Below, piece after piece: positions 26,987 through 35,517 of a stretch of DNA of 64,000 nt. A program made the translations under genes and the position numbers. The DNA lies in assembly GCA_019695235.1 (NCBI GenBank), contig JAIBAI010000001.1, forward strand, positions 1 through 64,000. The letters run 5' to 3'. The stretch is from Bacteroidia bacterium (GTDB taxonomy: Bacteria; Bacteroidota; Bacteroidia; M30B66). The first letter of the stretch is position 1, and the number at the start of each line of letters is the position of its first letter. The notes beneath the pieces are model-generated. The model was not told the origin of the DNA. It saw only the letters and a list, made by a program, of their open reading frames with translations, and made no database searches.

Positions 26987-28489
26987 ATGCGTTTCCGAGC
27001 CTACAAAAAAATATTGCTCTTGCTGCTCTTGCTGAGTGGCTGGCAAGTACGGGCAGGCAATGCCTTTGTGCTCTCATCCGAAATCATTCAGTCATGGGCT
27101 GAAATCAATCGTTTTCGAACAATTACGGGAGCGAAACTGATAGATGCCGATGCAGCGCTAAACAAGGGAAATCCTTTTCAGGTATTTTTAACCGACCAGG
27201 CTGCTTTCATAGAAATTCTTCTTGCCGATGACCCTGGGCGGTATCGTATAGAGCTTTCATTGCGTCAAAACAGAGAAGAAGCGCTTACATCAGCTGACGC
27301 ACACTCGCCATTTTACCTGTTTATTAGAGCAGAATTTCATTTACACTGGGCTGTTCTGCGCATGAAATTTGGAGATTATGTTCAAGGAGCACTTGAATTG
27401 AGAAAGGCAAACCAGCTTATTAAGAAGAATATAGAGAAATTTCCAAATTTCAAACTGAATTTAAAAACCCTTGGCATCATACAAGCAATAGCTGGGGCTG
27501 TTCCGCCCTCATTTCAGTGGCTGGCTTCAAAGGCCGGAATTGTTGGCAATGCTGAGCAGGGTTTGGCTACTTTGCAAGCCTTAGAAAATTGGTTAGCAAC
27601 AAGTGGGCAGTTCCAGTTCTTGCTTCCTGAAATTGAGTTCTATCAGCTCTTCATTTATAGAAACCTCCCGGAGGAAAAATCGAATCATTTACTTGAAACA
27701 GCAGCTTTAAAGCTTAGTGCACGCGAACCTCTCATAGCGTTTGCGTTAGCCTCTCTGGCGCAAAAAAGAAATCAGCCGGGCAGGGTAGTGGCGTTAATTC
27801 AGGCGTATCAGAAAAGCAATACTGAAATAAAATTTTGCTATTTAGATTATATACTGGCTGAGGCCAGGTTAAACTCCAAGGTAAATGGTGCCGAAAAGGA
27901 GTTTCAAGCGTTTATCGCCTGTACCAAGGGTGAGCAGTACGTTAAATCAGCCTATCGCAAATGGGCATGGGCGGTACTGCTAAAAGGCGATACGCTTGGG
28001 TATAAACGCCTGATGCGGCTGACCCTGACAAAAGGTGCATCCGAACATGAAGATGACCGGCAGGCAATGCTTGAAGCTGAGAATATGACAACACCTCCTG
28101 AGGCATTGATTCGTTCGAGAGTCTGTTTTGATGGCGGGAGGTACCGCGAATCGGTACAATCACTTTTAGAATTACATCAAACCCATCCGGCAAAGCTTGA
28201 AATCAAAGCAGAACTGAATTACCGTTTAGGCAGGGCATACGATAAGTTGGGCGAAACAGAATTGGCAGTAATTTTCTATAAAGCTGCCATGGTACAGGCA
28301 GAATATTTGCCAGACTATTTTTATGCAAGCGCTGCCTTTTATATGGCTAATATTGAGAAGCGAAGAAATGCTTCAGACAGGGCTGCCAAATTGTACAAGC
28401 AAGTACTTCAAAGTGCTGAGCATCCGTATAAAAAAAGCCTGGATGCAAAAGCAAGAGTGGCCTTGGCCGACTTGAAAAAGTATGATTAA
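26987..28489 (+). CDS. Secreted TPR-repeat protein
   Basis: A 500-residue exported protein with signal peptide MRFRAYKKILLLLLLLSGWQ (cleavage probably after QVRAG). The mature part is almost wholly helical, with TPR-like pairs most evident at ~375-490 (ELNYRLGRAYDKLGETELAV, then AAKLYKQVLQSAEHPYK). It may act as a periplasmic scaffold. There is no catalytic motif, and I do not recognise a specific family. It follows the zinc-ribbon gene after 37 bases and its last bases overlap the end of the convergent OmpP1-like gene. Confidence 0.75.
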   Translation: MRFRAYKKILLLLLLLSGWQVRAGNAFVLSSEIIQSWAEINRFRTITGAKLIDADAALNKGNPFQVFLTDQAAFIEILLADDPGRYRIELSLRQNREEALTSADAHSPFYLFIRAEFHLHWAVLRMKFGDYVQGALELRKANQLIKKNIEKFPNFKLNLKTLGIIQAIAGAVPPSFQWLASKAGIVGNAEQGLATLQALENWLATSGQFQFLLPEIEFYQLFIYRNLPEEKSNHLLETAALKLSAREPLIAFALASLAQKRNQPGRVVALIQAYQKSNTEIKFCYLDYILAEARLNSKVNGAEKEFQAFIACTKGEQYVKSAYRKWAWAVLLKGDTLGYKRLMRLTLTKGASEHEDDRQAMLEAENMTTPPEALIRSRVCFDGGRYRESVQSLLELHQTHPAKLEIKAELNYRLGRAYDKLGETELAVIFYKAAMVQAEYLPDYFYASAAFYMANIEKRRNASDRAAKLYKQVLQSAEHPYKKSLDAKARVALADLKKYD

Positions 28490-29940
28490 AACCTTGTGCC
28501 GAGACTTACCAACAGGCTGTTTCTGTTAACCTTTAGGTCGGCAAGTTGGGTCATTGCCAGTTCAGGGCTGTAAGGGGTAAAATTGAGCTTTTGAAAGCTT
28601 AACTGGTAGGCGAAGTCAACAAAGAAACCTTCATTTCTGAAACCTACACCAAGCGCATAAACTGTTTGGTTGAAAGGCTTTGGGTCGCTGATTTTGGTTG
28701 AGCCGTAAAGCTGTACCCCTGTTCTTATATAGTGTTCGTCAAAGCGGAGTTCAGCGCCAACTCTCAAATTACCGGTTGAAGCATAATTGGTTCGGAGGTT
28801 TTCGTTGTCTTTGTCAAAACTGCCTTCCTCGTTCCGCAAGCGCAGGGCACTATAATTTACCGTTTCATAATCAAGAGAGATAATTGCACGTTTTTTCAAA
28901 ATCGCTGCCATGCTGAAAGTAACACGGGGTGATTGCCTAATCCGGTAGTTTGCCCTTCCTTCCGGCGATTGGCCTTCATGAAGCCCTTCTGCCGTACGGC
29001 TTGAGATACTTGATGAATAAGACCTTGATATGTTGTAATCAATTGGTAAAATTGCTGAAGCACCCAGACGGAACCAGTCATTTGCGCGATAGATGATACC
29101 TCCCTTAAATGCTACAGATGAGCCACGCTCATTCATTTGGGTGCGATAATTGAGGGCTGAAAAGCTGGCTACTGAATCGGTTTCATTGTTTTCGATATGA
29201 TTCATACTTTGTTCATATACGATACGGCGAATTGAAAAACCACCGCCAACATATAAGCGGTTACTGTAGTTGCCGGCATAGGTAAAATTGGTTTCTCCAA
29301 TTCGACCGCTGGATTCAAGATTGATTTTTTGTGTAGCGCCTCCATTGCGCATTCCATTTTGACTAAAATATTCAGTATTGCTTGAGGGTTTATTATCAAT
29401 CAGATAACTGTTCCAAAACAGGAGTGTGCTGAAGGGGTCAAGGTCAGCGGCCTGACTTCCATTTGAGGCGGCAGCTGCAGCATTGACAATTGAACCATCG
29501 GTATTTACGCCCCTGACGGATATTCTTTGGTGCAGGTTGGCAGTGCGATTAACTCCAATACTGATAGTACTACTGAGCCATCCCTTTGTTTTCTTTTGAT
29601 TGCCGGAAGGGAAATGCAACACCATGTGCAAATTACTGATGTTAAAATTGAATTTAGAATTGTCTTCTGTTTGTCCGTAAAACCGGCTTTCAGCGTTGTA
29701 ATTAAACAAGTTAGGACTAATTACTACTTCAGAAGAGCGGTACAAGCCCAAACCGGCAGGGTTGATGATAACGCTGCCGAAATCACCACCAACGGCTCCG
29801 GATGCTCCTCCCATTCCCAGCGATTGTGCTGTACCGCCGGGGCTGGTCAGGCTATAACGGATAGCATCCTGGGTATTTTGGGCAATAATGCCTGAGCTTC
29901 CGGCAAGCAATAAAAAGGAAGAAAAGAATGCCGCTTTCAT
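28486..29940 (-). CDS. OmpP1/FadL-like outer-membrane barrel protein
   Basis: A 484-residue outer-membrane protein. A signal peptide (~1-20) is followed by QDAIRYSLTSPGGTAQSLGM and GSVIINPAGLGLYR, the start pattern typical of OmpP1/FadL/TodX transporters of hydrophobic compounds. The rest alternates in beta-strand fashion with many Tyr/Asn/Arg, and the chain ends in a terminal Phe (GTRF) as usual for barrels. It lies 2 bases downstream of the aromatic-rich lipoprotein gene, so the two are co-transcribed. The substrate is unknown. Confidence 0.82.
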   Translation of the reverse strand: MKAAFFSSFLLLAGSSGIIAQNTQDAIRYSLTSPGGTAQSLGMGGASGAVGGDFGSVIINPAGLGLYRSSEVVISPNLFNYNAESRFYGQTEDNSKFNFNISNLHMVLHFPSGNQKKTKGWLSSTISIGVNRTANLHQRISVRGVNTDGSIVNAAAAASNGSQAADLDPFSTLLFWNSYLIDNKPSSNTEYFSQNGMRNGGATQKINLESSGRIGETNFTYAGNYSNRLYVGGGFSIRRIVYEQSMNHIENNETDSVASFSALNYRTQMNERGSSVAFKGGIIYRANDWFRLGASAILPIDYNISRSYSSSISSRTAEGLHEGQSPEGRANYRIRQSPRVTFSMAAILKKRAIISLDYETVNYSALRLRNEEGSFDKDNENLRTNYASTGNLRVGAELRFDEHYIRTGVQLYGSTKISDPKPFNQTVYALGVGFRNEGFFVDFAYQLSFQKLNFTPYSPELAMTQLADLKVNRNSLLVSLGTRF

Positions 29941-29942
29941 AA

Positions 29943-31748
29943 TTACTTGCGTATTGAATTGGTTCTGTTTTGATTTCCTCCGCCACCATTACCAAATCCA
30001 CGTGAGCCACCGCCGATATTGTTGTTTGATGGTGCTCTGTCAAATGACCTTGAAGGTGCTGATGGACGTGTTTGGTTTTGTTGGAATTGACGTTCAGCGG
30101 GAGCCTGAAAGCGATTGTTCCCGTTCATTTCGTTGCGTTGTTGCCTGATTGCCGGTTCTTGTTGCCTGATTGCCGGTTCTTGTTGACGGGGCTGCTGGTA
30201 ATACTCTCTGGAGGGGGCACGCTGCTGAACAGGAGCGTTATATTGTGGTGCCTGACGCGCGTCGTAACCTTGTTTAACACCCCCGGGAGCTGTTGAAGGT
30301 TGCTGACGAATTGCAGGTTGATTGCCCTCAGCCGGAAGCGCACGGTTATAGTCGTATGAAGGTGTGTAAGGAGCAGGTGATGTTGTGCTGTTACGTTCAG
30401 TTTGCTTGATTTGAGGGTTGCCCATGTTGATGTTGGGCTGTTGGAGGCTGTTTCCATCGCCTGAAAAGCGCCCTTGTTGTTGCCCTTTGGCTGGAACGCT
30501 GTTGTATTGCCCTGAGGGTGCCTGGTTTTGTGGAAATCCGCTTTGGATGAGCCCTTCTTTGCCTTTCTGATTTGGTGCTTGCTCAAGCTGCTGGTTGGTG
30601 TTTTTTTGCTGAAAGGCATCTTTACCAGCAACATTGGGGTTCTGGATAGATTGTGACTGAATTGTGGTAGCCTCTTTAACAGAGTTATATTTTCCTGCCT
30701 GCGACTTAATACTGCCTGGTTGTTCAATTACAGCCGGGGCGTTGATTTGGTTGGAGGCTCCTGGTTTAGTTTGTCCTGAAACCGCATTTGGTACTGGTGC
30801 TGCAGTAGTACCTACTGTAGCATTAGGTTTTAGAGCGTTTGGTTTTGATACCCCGGAAGAAGGTTTCTGAGAAGTCGGGGCTTTAACTTGAGCAGTCGGG
30901 GCACTTCCGATTTCTTTTGAAAAGGTTTGGGCGAGGGTTGGGGAAGGTTTAATCATGTTGGGGCCGGCACCAAAGCCTCCGGTTTGTGGTTTTTGTACCA
31001 CTGGTGCTACGTAGGTGTTTTGGTCGTAGCTATTGTAATAAATCTGATTATTGGTATAGTTCTGTTGATACAATGCCATGTTGTAGCCCTGCATATATCC
31101 GTGGCTCCAGGGGCTCATGCCCCAGCTGTAGGGATGGCATGCCCATGGGTTATAGTAAAAGGGTGAAAAGTGCGGATTGTAGCCATAGTAGCTCCAGTTC
31201 CAGGGGTTCGACCATCCCCAGCCGTAATTGAAATACATACCTGACCAGCTGTTCCATCCGATGTTCCAGCCCGGGCTCCAGTGATTGTAGCCCCAGGGTA
31301 CATACGGGTTAAAGAACGAATAGGTAGTATAAATACTTGTACCGAAAAAGAAAGGGTCGTAGTTATACCAATACATATTGGTATAGTAGGGGCTATAATA
31401 TCCTGAATTATAGTATGGTTGATGAAAGCGGCGAATCCTGGATGCGTACATATAGTCGTAATAATCATCCATATCGTAATAGTTATTTGTCACATAGGTG
31501 CTGCCATTTTGTTCTGCTGATTGTTCAGTAGCCGGCGTTTCATCTTTATATTGTTTGTAGTTTTCGACTGGAGTTTCGCCAGGGGTGTCAGCTGCCTGTT
31601 CGGCTAATTTTTTTAGTTGCCTTTGTTCTTTTCTTGCATCAGCAAGAGTGAAATACCTGTCATCCGGCTCAATTGAAGTAGATTGGTAGCTTGAACAAGC
31701 TCCGAGTGAGAGCAGGCAGAGGGCGGAGGAGTAGAATACCGTTTTCAT
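29943..31748 (-). CDS. Aromatic-rich lipoprotein, function unknown
   Basis: A 601-residue protein with a lipoprotein signal (LSLGAC, lipidated Cys18). A charged helical segment (~30-70) leads to a very unusual block at ~85-230 that is dominated by Tyr, Trp, Asn, Gly, Pro and Phe (for example YYDYMYASRIRRFHQPYYN and GWGWSNPWNWSYYGY). The C-terminal half (~250-601) is a Gln/Asn/Pro/Ala/Ser-rich, probably disordered chain. It ends in a Gly-rich stretch (NNIGGGSRGFGNGGGGN). No enzyme motif is visible. It is probably anchored in the outer membrane and may form a sticky or phase-separating layer, an inference from composition. It is in an operon with the OmpP1-like barrel gene and divergent from proS. 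Confidence 0.75.
   Translation of the reverse strand: MKTVFYSSALCLLSLGACSSYQSTSIEPDDRYFTLADARKEQRQLKKLAEQAADTPGETPVENYKQYKDETPATEQSAEQNGSTYVTNNYYDMDDYYDYMYASRIRRFHQPYYNSGYYSPYYTNMYWYNYDPFFFGTSIYTTYSFFNPYVPWGYNHWSPGWNIGWNSWSGMYFNYGWGWSNPWNWSYYGYNPHFSPFYYNPWACHPYSWGMSPWSHGYMQGYNMALYQQNYTNNQIYYNSYDQNTYVAPVVQKPQTGGFGAGPNMIKPSPTLAQTFSKEIGSAPTAQVKAPTSQKPSSGVSKPNALKPNATVGTTAAPVPNAVSGQTKPGASNQINAPAVIEQPGSIKSQAGKYNSVKEATTIQSQSIQNPNVAGKDAFQQKNTNQQLEQAPNQKGKEGLIQSGFPQNQAPSGQYNSVPAKGQQQGRFSGDGNSLQQPNINMGNPQIKQTERNSTTSPAPYTPSYDYNRALPAEGNQPAIRQQPSTAPGGVKQGYDARQAPQYNAPVQQRAPSREYYQQPRQQEPAIRQQEPAIRQQRNEMNGNNRFQAPAERQFQQNQTRPSAPSRSFDRAPSNNNIGGGSRGFGNGGGGNQNRTNSIRK
30140..30181 (-). repeat. Two perfect 21-bp tandem units in the lipoprotein gene
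   Basis: The 21-bp unit at 30140-30160 is repeated exactly at 30161-30181 and encodes a doubled EPAIRQQ heptapeptide. It is a slippage-prone, in-frame coding repeat. Confidence 0.85.
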
Positions 31749-31809
31749 GGCAAATTATTATTAAAGGTTTGAACAGGTCATCCTTAGAAAGCTTTCGGGG
31801 TTTTTAGTT

Positions 31810-31817
31810 TACTTTTG
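31810..31817 (+). promoter_or_regulatory. -7 promoter motif of proS
   Basis: TACTTTTG matches TAnnTTTG and lies 45 bases before the ATG at 31863. It argues against the longer reading frame that begins at 31815, because transcription would start near 31824. Confidence 0.5.
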
Positions 31818-31862
31818 CCCCGTAAAAAATTATTCTCAAATACCATACCACAAAGAAACGCA

Positions 31863-33338
31863 ATGAGCAAAGAACATGCTACCCGGGAAGAAAATTACGC
31901 GCAATGGTACAATGACATTGTTATTAAGGCTGATTTAGCTGAGAATTCGGCAGTACGAGGATGTATGGTTATCAAGCCGTATGGATTTGCAATTTGGGAA
32001 AAGATGCAGGCTGCGCTTGATAAGATGTTTAAAGATACAGGGCATGTAAACGCGTATTTCCCGATGTTCATCCCGAAGTCGTTTTTAAGCAAAGAAGCAG
32101 CACATGTTGAGGGTTTTGCCAAAGAATGTGCTGTAATTACGCATTACCGTTTAAAAAACGACCCACAAGGCAATGGGGTAGTTGTTGACCCGGAAGCCAG
32201 GCTGGAAGAAGAGTTGATAGTAAGACCCACTTCTGAAACCATTATTTGGAATACGTACAAGGGTTGGATTCAATCGTACCGTGATTTACCGATTTTGGTC
32301 AATCAGTGGGCCAATGTAGTTCGTTGGGAAATGCGTACACGTTTGTTTTTAAGAACCGCCGAGTTTTTGTGGCAGGAAGGGCATACTGCGCATGCCAGTA
32401 AGGAGGAAGCAGAGGAAGAAGCACGGCGGATGTTAGATGTATATACCGACTTTGCGGAGAATTACATGGCGATGCCGGTATTGCGTGGTGTAAAGACAGA
32501 GAACGAGCGATTTGCCGGCGCAGAAGATACTTATTGTATTGAGGCGATGATGCAGGATGGCAAAGCCCTTCAGGCAGGTACCTCGCATTTTCTTGGTCAG
32601 AATTTTGCGCGGGCATTTGATGTAAAGTTCACCAGCAGGGAAGGGCGTCAGGAACTGGTATGGGCAACATCCTGGGGTGTTTCAACGCGATTGATGGGAG
32701 CATTAGTGATGACCCATTCGGATGACAAAGGCTTGGTGATACCGCCAAAATTAGCGCCATTTCAGGTAGTAATTGTGCCTATTTATAAAAGTGAAGCGGA
32801 GTTTGAGGCTGTATGCACATCCGGCAAAAAGATAAAATCAGCTCTTGAAAATGTAGGAATAAGGGTTAAGTTAGACGACCGTGACACGCATAAACCAGGG
32901 TATAAATTTGCGGAACATGAGTTCAGGGGAGTACCATTGCGTATTGCCATTGGGCCACGTGATCTTGAAAATGGTACGGTAGAAGTTGCCCGACGTGACA
33001 CATTAGAGAAATTTAGTTTTCAGCAGACAGACCTTGCAACCAAACTGCAGCATTTGTTAGATCAGATTCAGGAGAATTTATTTACCAAAGCATTGCAGTT
33101 CAGAGAAACGCACACTTTTAAAGCCGACACTTTAGAAGAGTTTACCCGGATTTTAGATGAGCAGGGCGGTTTTGTTTATGCCCATTGGGATGGAACAGTT
33201 GAGACAGAGCAGAAAATAAAAGAGATGACCAAAGCAACAATTCGCTGTATTCCGTTAAACAACCCTATGGAGCAGGGAAATTGCATTTTAACAGGAAAAC
33301 CATCATCACAAAGGGTGGTATTTGCCAGGGCTTATTAA
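31863..33338 (+). CDS. proS: Prolyl-tRNA synthetase, short class
   Basis: Charges tRNA-Pro with proline. The protein is 491 aa, the length of the eukaryote/archaeon-like type that lacks the editing insertion of the long bacterial enzyme. Class II motifs are seen: motif 2 as [22 protein letters not shown], split by the fragment RWEMRTR, and motif 3 near [19 protein letters not shown] and the anticodon-binding domain (~285-400) follow. The start at [15 protein letters not shown] is the family N-terminus and lies downstream of the -7 motif. The two following genes may be co-transcribed. Confidence 0.96.
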   Translation: MSKEHATREENYAQWYNDIVIKADLAENSAVRGCMVIKPYGFAIWEKMQAALDKMFKDTGHVNAYFPMFIPKSFLSKEAAHVEGFAKECAVITHYRLKNDPQGNGVVVDPEARLEEELIVRPTSETIIWNTYKGWIQSYRDLPILVNQWANVVRWEMRTRLFLRTAEFLWQEGHTAHASKEEAEEEARRMLDVYTDFAENYMAMPVLRGVKTENERFAGAEDTYCIEAMMQDGKALQAGTSHFLGQNFARAFDVKFTSREGRQELVWATSWGVSTRLMGALVMTHSDDKGLVIPPKLAPFQVVIVPIYKSEAEFEAVCTSGKKIKSALENVGIRVKLDDRDTHKPGYKFAEHEFRGVPLRIAIGPRDLENGTVEVARRDTLEKFSFQQTDLATKLQHLLDQIQENLFTKALQFRETHTFKADTLEEFTRILDEQGGFVYAHWDGTVETEQKIKEMTKATIRCIPLNNPMEQGNCILTGKPSSQRVVFARAY

Positions 33339-33343
33339 CTTTG
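33336..33343 (+). promoter_or_regulatory. -7 motif overlapping the proS stop codon
   Basis: TAACTTTG matches TAnnTTTG. Its first three bases are the proS stop codon, and it ends 5 bases before the ATG at 33349. It would give a nearly leaderless transcript. Confidence 0.35.
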
Positions 33344-33348
33344 CGTAG

Positions 33349-34035
33349 ATGACAAACGCCGAAGAGCTTATTCTACAAACCTTAAAGGAGAAGGCTATCC
33401 TCAAGCAGGATATCTTCAAATTGACCATTGAGGCATTTGAGCAGTTTAAGCAGGTGTTACAGGAGATAACAGAGGTACTTCAGAAGGAAGTTGAAAAGAT
33501 TGACAAGCGGATTCAACTTGAATATTCTGAAAAATCGCCATTTTCAGTGCATTTGCGCATTGCCGGTGATGTACTTATTTTTGAGATGCATACAAATGTG
33601 TTTTTGTTCGACAGTACCCATAAGGTGTGGGGGTATTCGTATGTGAGCGAAGAGCCATCGAGGGCCTATTGCGGTCTTATTAATATTTACAATTTCCTGA
33701 GTGACTCATTAAAGTTCAAGAGGGTCAACGATGTTGGGTATTTAGTTGGGCGAATTTTTATCAATCAGGAGCAGCATTTTTTTGTTGAAGGAAAGCGACA
33801 AATGGGTTTTCTTTACAATAATTTTTCGACCGATATTTTAAACAGAGAAAGGATGCGTGAGGTGATTGAATCAGCTATTTTATATTGCCTGAATTTTGAT
33901 TTGTTAACGCCCCCATACAATGCGGTGCAGGAGGCAGCATTTAGCCAGATTGCTGAATCTGCACAAAATATCAATGCGGCAACCGGCAAACGGCTTGGTT
34001 TCCGTTTTCATCATGACGAGGACCCTATCATTTAG
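33349..34035 (+). CDS. Conserved-looking cytoplasmic protein, function unknown
   Basis: A 228-residue soluble protein with no signal peptide. The N-terminal ~65 residues are helical and charged, likely a coiled coil (VLQKEVEKIDKRIQLEY). The middle (~65-170) is a mixed alpha/beta domain with IAGDVLIFEMHTNVFLFD and HKVWGYSYV. The C-terminus is helical. I do not recognise a family. It sits between proS and corA, 10 bases from each, so it is probably co-transcribed with them. The good coding pattern and tight spacing support it as a real gene. Confidence 0.7.
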   Translation: MTNAEELILQTLKEKAILKQDIFKLTIEAFEQFKQVLQEITEVLQKEVEKIDKRIQLEYSEKSPFSVHLRIAGDVLIFEMHTNVFLFDSTHKVWGYSYVSEEPSRAYCGLINIYNFLSDSLKFKRVNDVGYLVGRIFINQEQHFFVEGKRQMGFLYNNFSTDILNRERMREVIESAILYCLNFDLLTPPYNAVQEAAFSQIAESAQNINAATGKRLGFRFHHDEDPII

Positions 34036-34044
34036 CCATGGACG

Positions 34045-34977
34045 ATGATTACCAATTTCAAAACTGTAAACAGAAGGTTGGAAGAAATTCCAAGGCCGGA
34101 GCCCGGTTGCTGGATCAATGTGGTGGACCCTACGGAAGAGGAGCTTGCCTGGTTATTGCAGGAGTTTCCGTTTACGGAAGCTTATTTGTATGACCCGCTG
34201 GATATTGATGAGAAAGCAAGGGCAGAAAGGGACGAGGACATCCTCTTTACGCTGATTAAAATACCACATTTCCAGGGTAAAAAAGACGAAGCACCGTTTA
34301 TTACGATACCACTTGGGGTAATAATGAACAATGATTATCTTATTACTATTACCAAGGAAGATAATATCATTGTTCAGGAGTTTGAGAACAACCGTGTAAA
34401 GAACCTTAACACCTCGAAGCATTATAGGTTTTTATTGTTGATTTTGCTTAAAACGGCTACTAAGTTTCTTATGCATTTGCGTGAGATTAACAAAACGGTT
34501 GATCATATTGAAGACGACCTTCAGATGAGCATGCGGAATCAGGACATATTTGAGTTGCTGAAGTACCAAAAGGTGTTGATTTATTATACCACCGCTTTAA
34601 AATCGAATGAATTGATGATGGCCAGGTTAAATAGATTGCAGCTTATTAGAACGTATGAGGAGGATGAGGAGCTGTTTCAGGATGTTGTAACTGAGTTTCA
34701 GCAGGCAATTGAGATGACCAATATTGCCAACAACATTCTTTTGCAGATGACCTCAGCTTATGCGAGCATCATTAATAACAACATGAACAAGGTGATTAAA
34801 ACGCTGACGCTGATTACCATTGTTTTGTACGTGCCAACGTTGATTGCCAGTTTCTACGGAATGAATGTACCCTTACCGGGTTCAACATCGCCAAATAGTT
34901 TTTTAATGATCATTGGGGTGTCGCTCACTGTTTGTCTGGGAATCTTAATGATTTTCATGCGGCGCCGCTGGTTTTAA
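34045..34977 (+). CDS. corA: CorA-family magnesium/divalent cation channel
   Basis: A 310-residue inner-membrane channel. A large N-terminal cytoplasmic alpha/beta domain with a long helix (~150-245) is followed by two membrane helices at the C-terminus. The first ends with the YGMN signature at Gly272-Met273-Asn274, which forms the selectivity filter in the family. The usual basic tail is MRRRWF. The family carries Mg2+, Co2+ or Ni2+; the ion cannot be decided here. It lies 9 bases after the hypothetical gene, in the same direction. Confidence 0.94.
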   Translation: MITNFKTVNRRLEEIPRPEPGCWINVVDPTEEELAWLLQEFPFTEAYLYDPLDIDEKARAERDEDILFTLIKIPHFQGKKDEAPFITIPLGVIMNNDYLITITKEDNIIVQEFENNRVKNLNTSKHYRFLLLILLKTATKFLMHLREINKTVDHIEDDLQMSMRNQDIFELLKYQKVLIYYTTALKSNELMMARLNRLQLIRTYEEDEELFQDVVTEFQQAIEMTNIANNILLQMTSAYASIINNNMNKVIKTLTLITIVLYVPTLIASFYGMNVPLPGSTSPNSFLMIIGVSLTVCLGILMIFMRRRWF

Positions 34978-35032
34978 GTGCTCAGTGCAAGCCGCAGCCA
35001 GGCATTAGTTGCAGATGGCGATTATTGCCGGA

Positions 35033-35512
35033 TTATTGAAAAAGCAATGCAACAGCAAAGGCCAGTACGCCTTCCTGCCGACCAACGTAGCCCATTTTCT
35101 CGTTAGTTGAAGCCTTTATAGATACCGCATTGGGGCTGATGCCTAGAATGCCGGCGATGGTTTGCCTCATTTGAGGTATATAAGGGGCAATTTTGGGTTT
35201 TTCAAGTAAGAGACTGGCGTCAACATTACCTATTTGCCAGTCTTGTTTTTTTAGTAATTGTACTACTTTTTTGAGCAGTTCTTTACTGTCGGCACCTTTC
35301 CAGTTTTGGTCAGTATCCGGGAAATGGTAGCCAATATCTTGAAGACCGGCAGCCCCAAGAAGGGCATCGCAGATGGCATGAAGCAATACATCTGCATCAG
35401 AGTGCCCCAAAGCACCTTTGGCATGCGGAACAAGGATACCGCCGAGCCAGAAATCACGCCCATCAACAAGTTGATGTACATCAACGCCTTGGCCTATCCG
35501 GATTGCTTTCAT
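35033..35512 (-). CDS. ispF: 2-C-methyl-D-erythritol 2,4-cyclodiphosphate synthase
   Basis: Fifth enzyme of the MEP isoprenoid pathway, releasing CMP to form the cyclodiphosphate. The protein is 159 aa, the usual size. The zinc ligands are Asp11, His13 (RIGQGVDVHQL) and His45 (HSDADVLLHAICD). IGYHFPDTD and KASTNEKMGYVGRQEG are family motifs. It follows porV by 5 bases on the same strand, so the housekeeping gene rides on the secretion-gene transcript. Confidence 0.96.
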   Translation of the reverse strand: MKAIRIGQGVDVHQLVDGRDFWLGGILVPHAKGALGHSDADVLLHAICDALLGAAGLQDIGYHFPDTDQNWKGADSKELLKKVVQLLKKQDWQIGNVDASLLLEKPKIAPYIPQMRQTIAGILGISPNAVSIKASTNEKMGYVGRQEGVLAFAVALLFQ

Positions 35513-35517
35513 CCGGT

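Noticed and set aside
30125-30727. A 200-codon alternative minus-strand frame within the aromatic-rich lipoprotein gene
   Set aside because: It arises from low-complexity Gln/Pro coding; the lipoprotein frame has a proper signal and is the parsimonious gene.
31815-31862. A 16-residue N-terminal extension of ProS
   Set aside because: The extension begins within the -7 motif and the family N-terminus matches the ATG at 31863.
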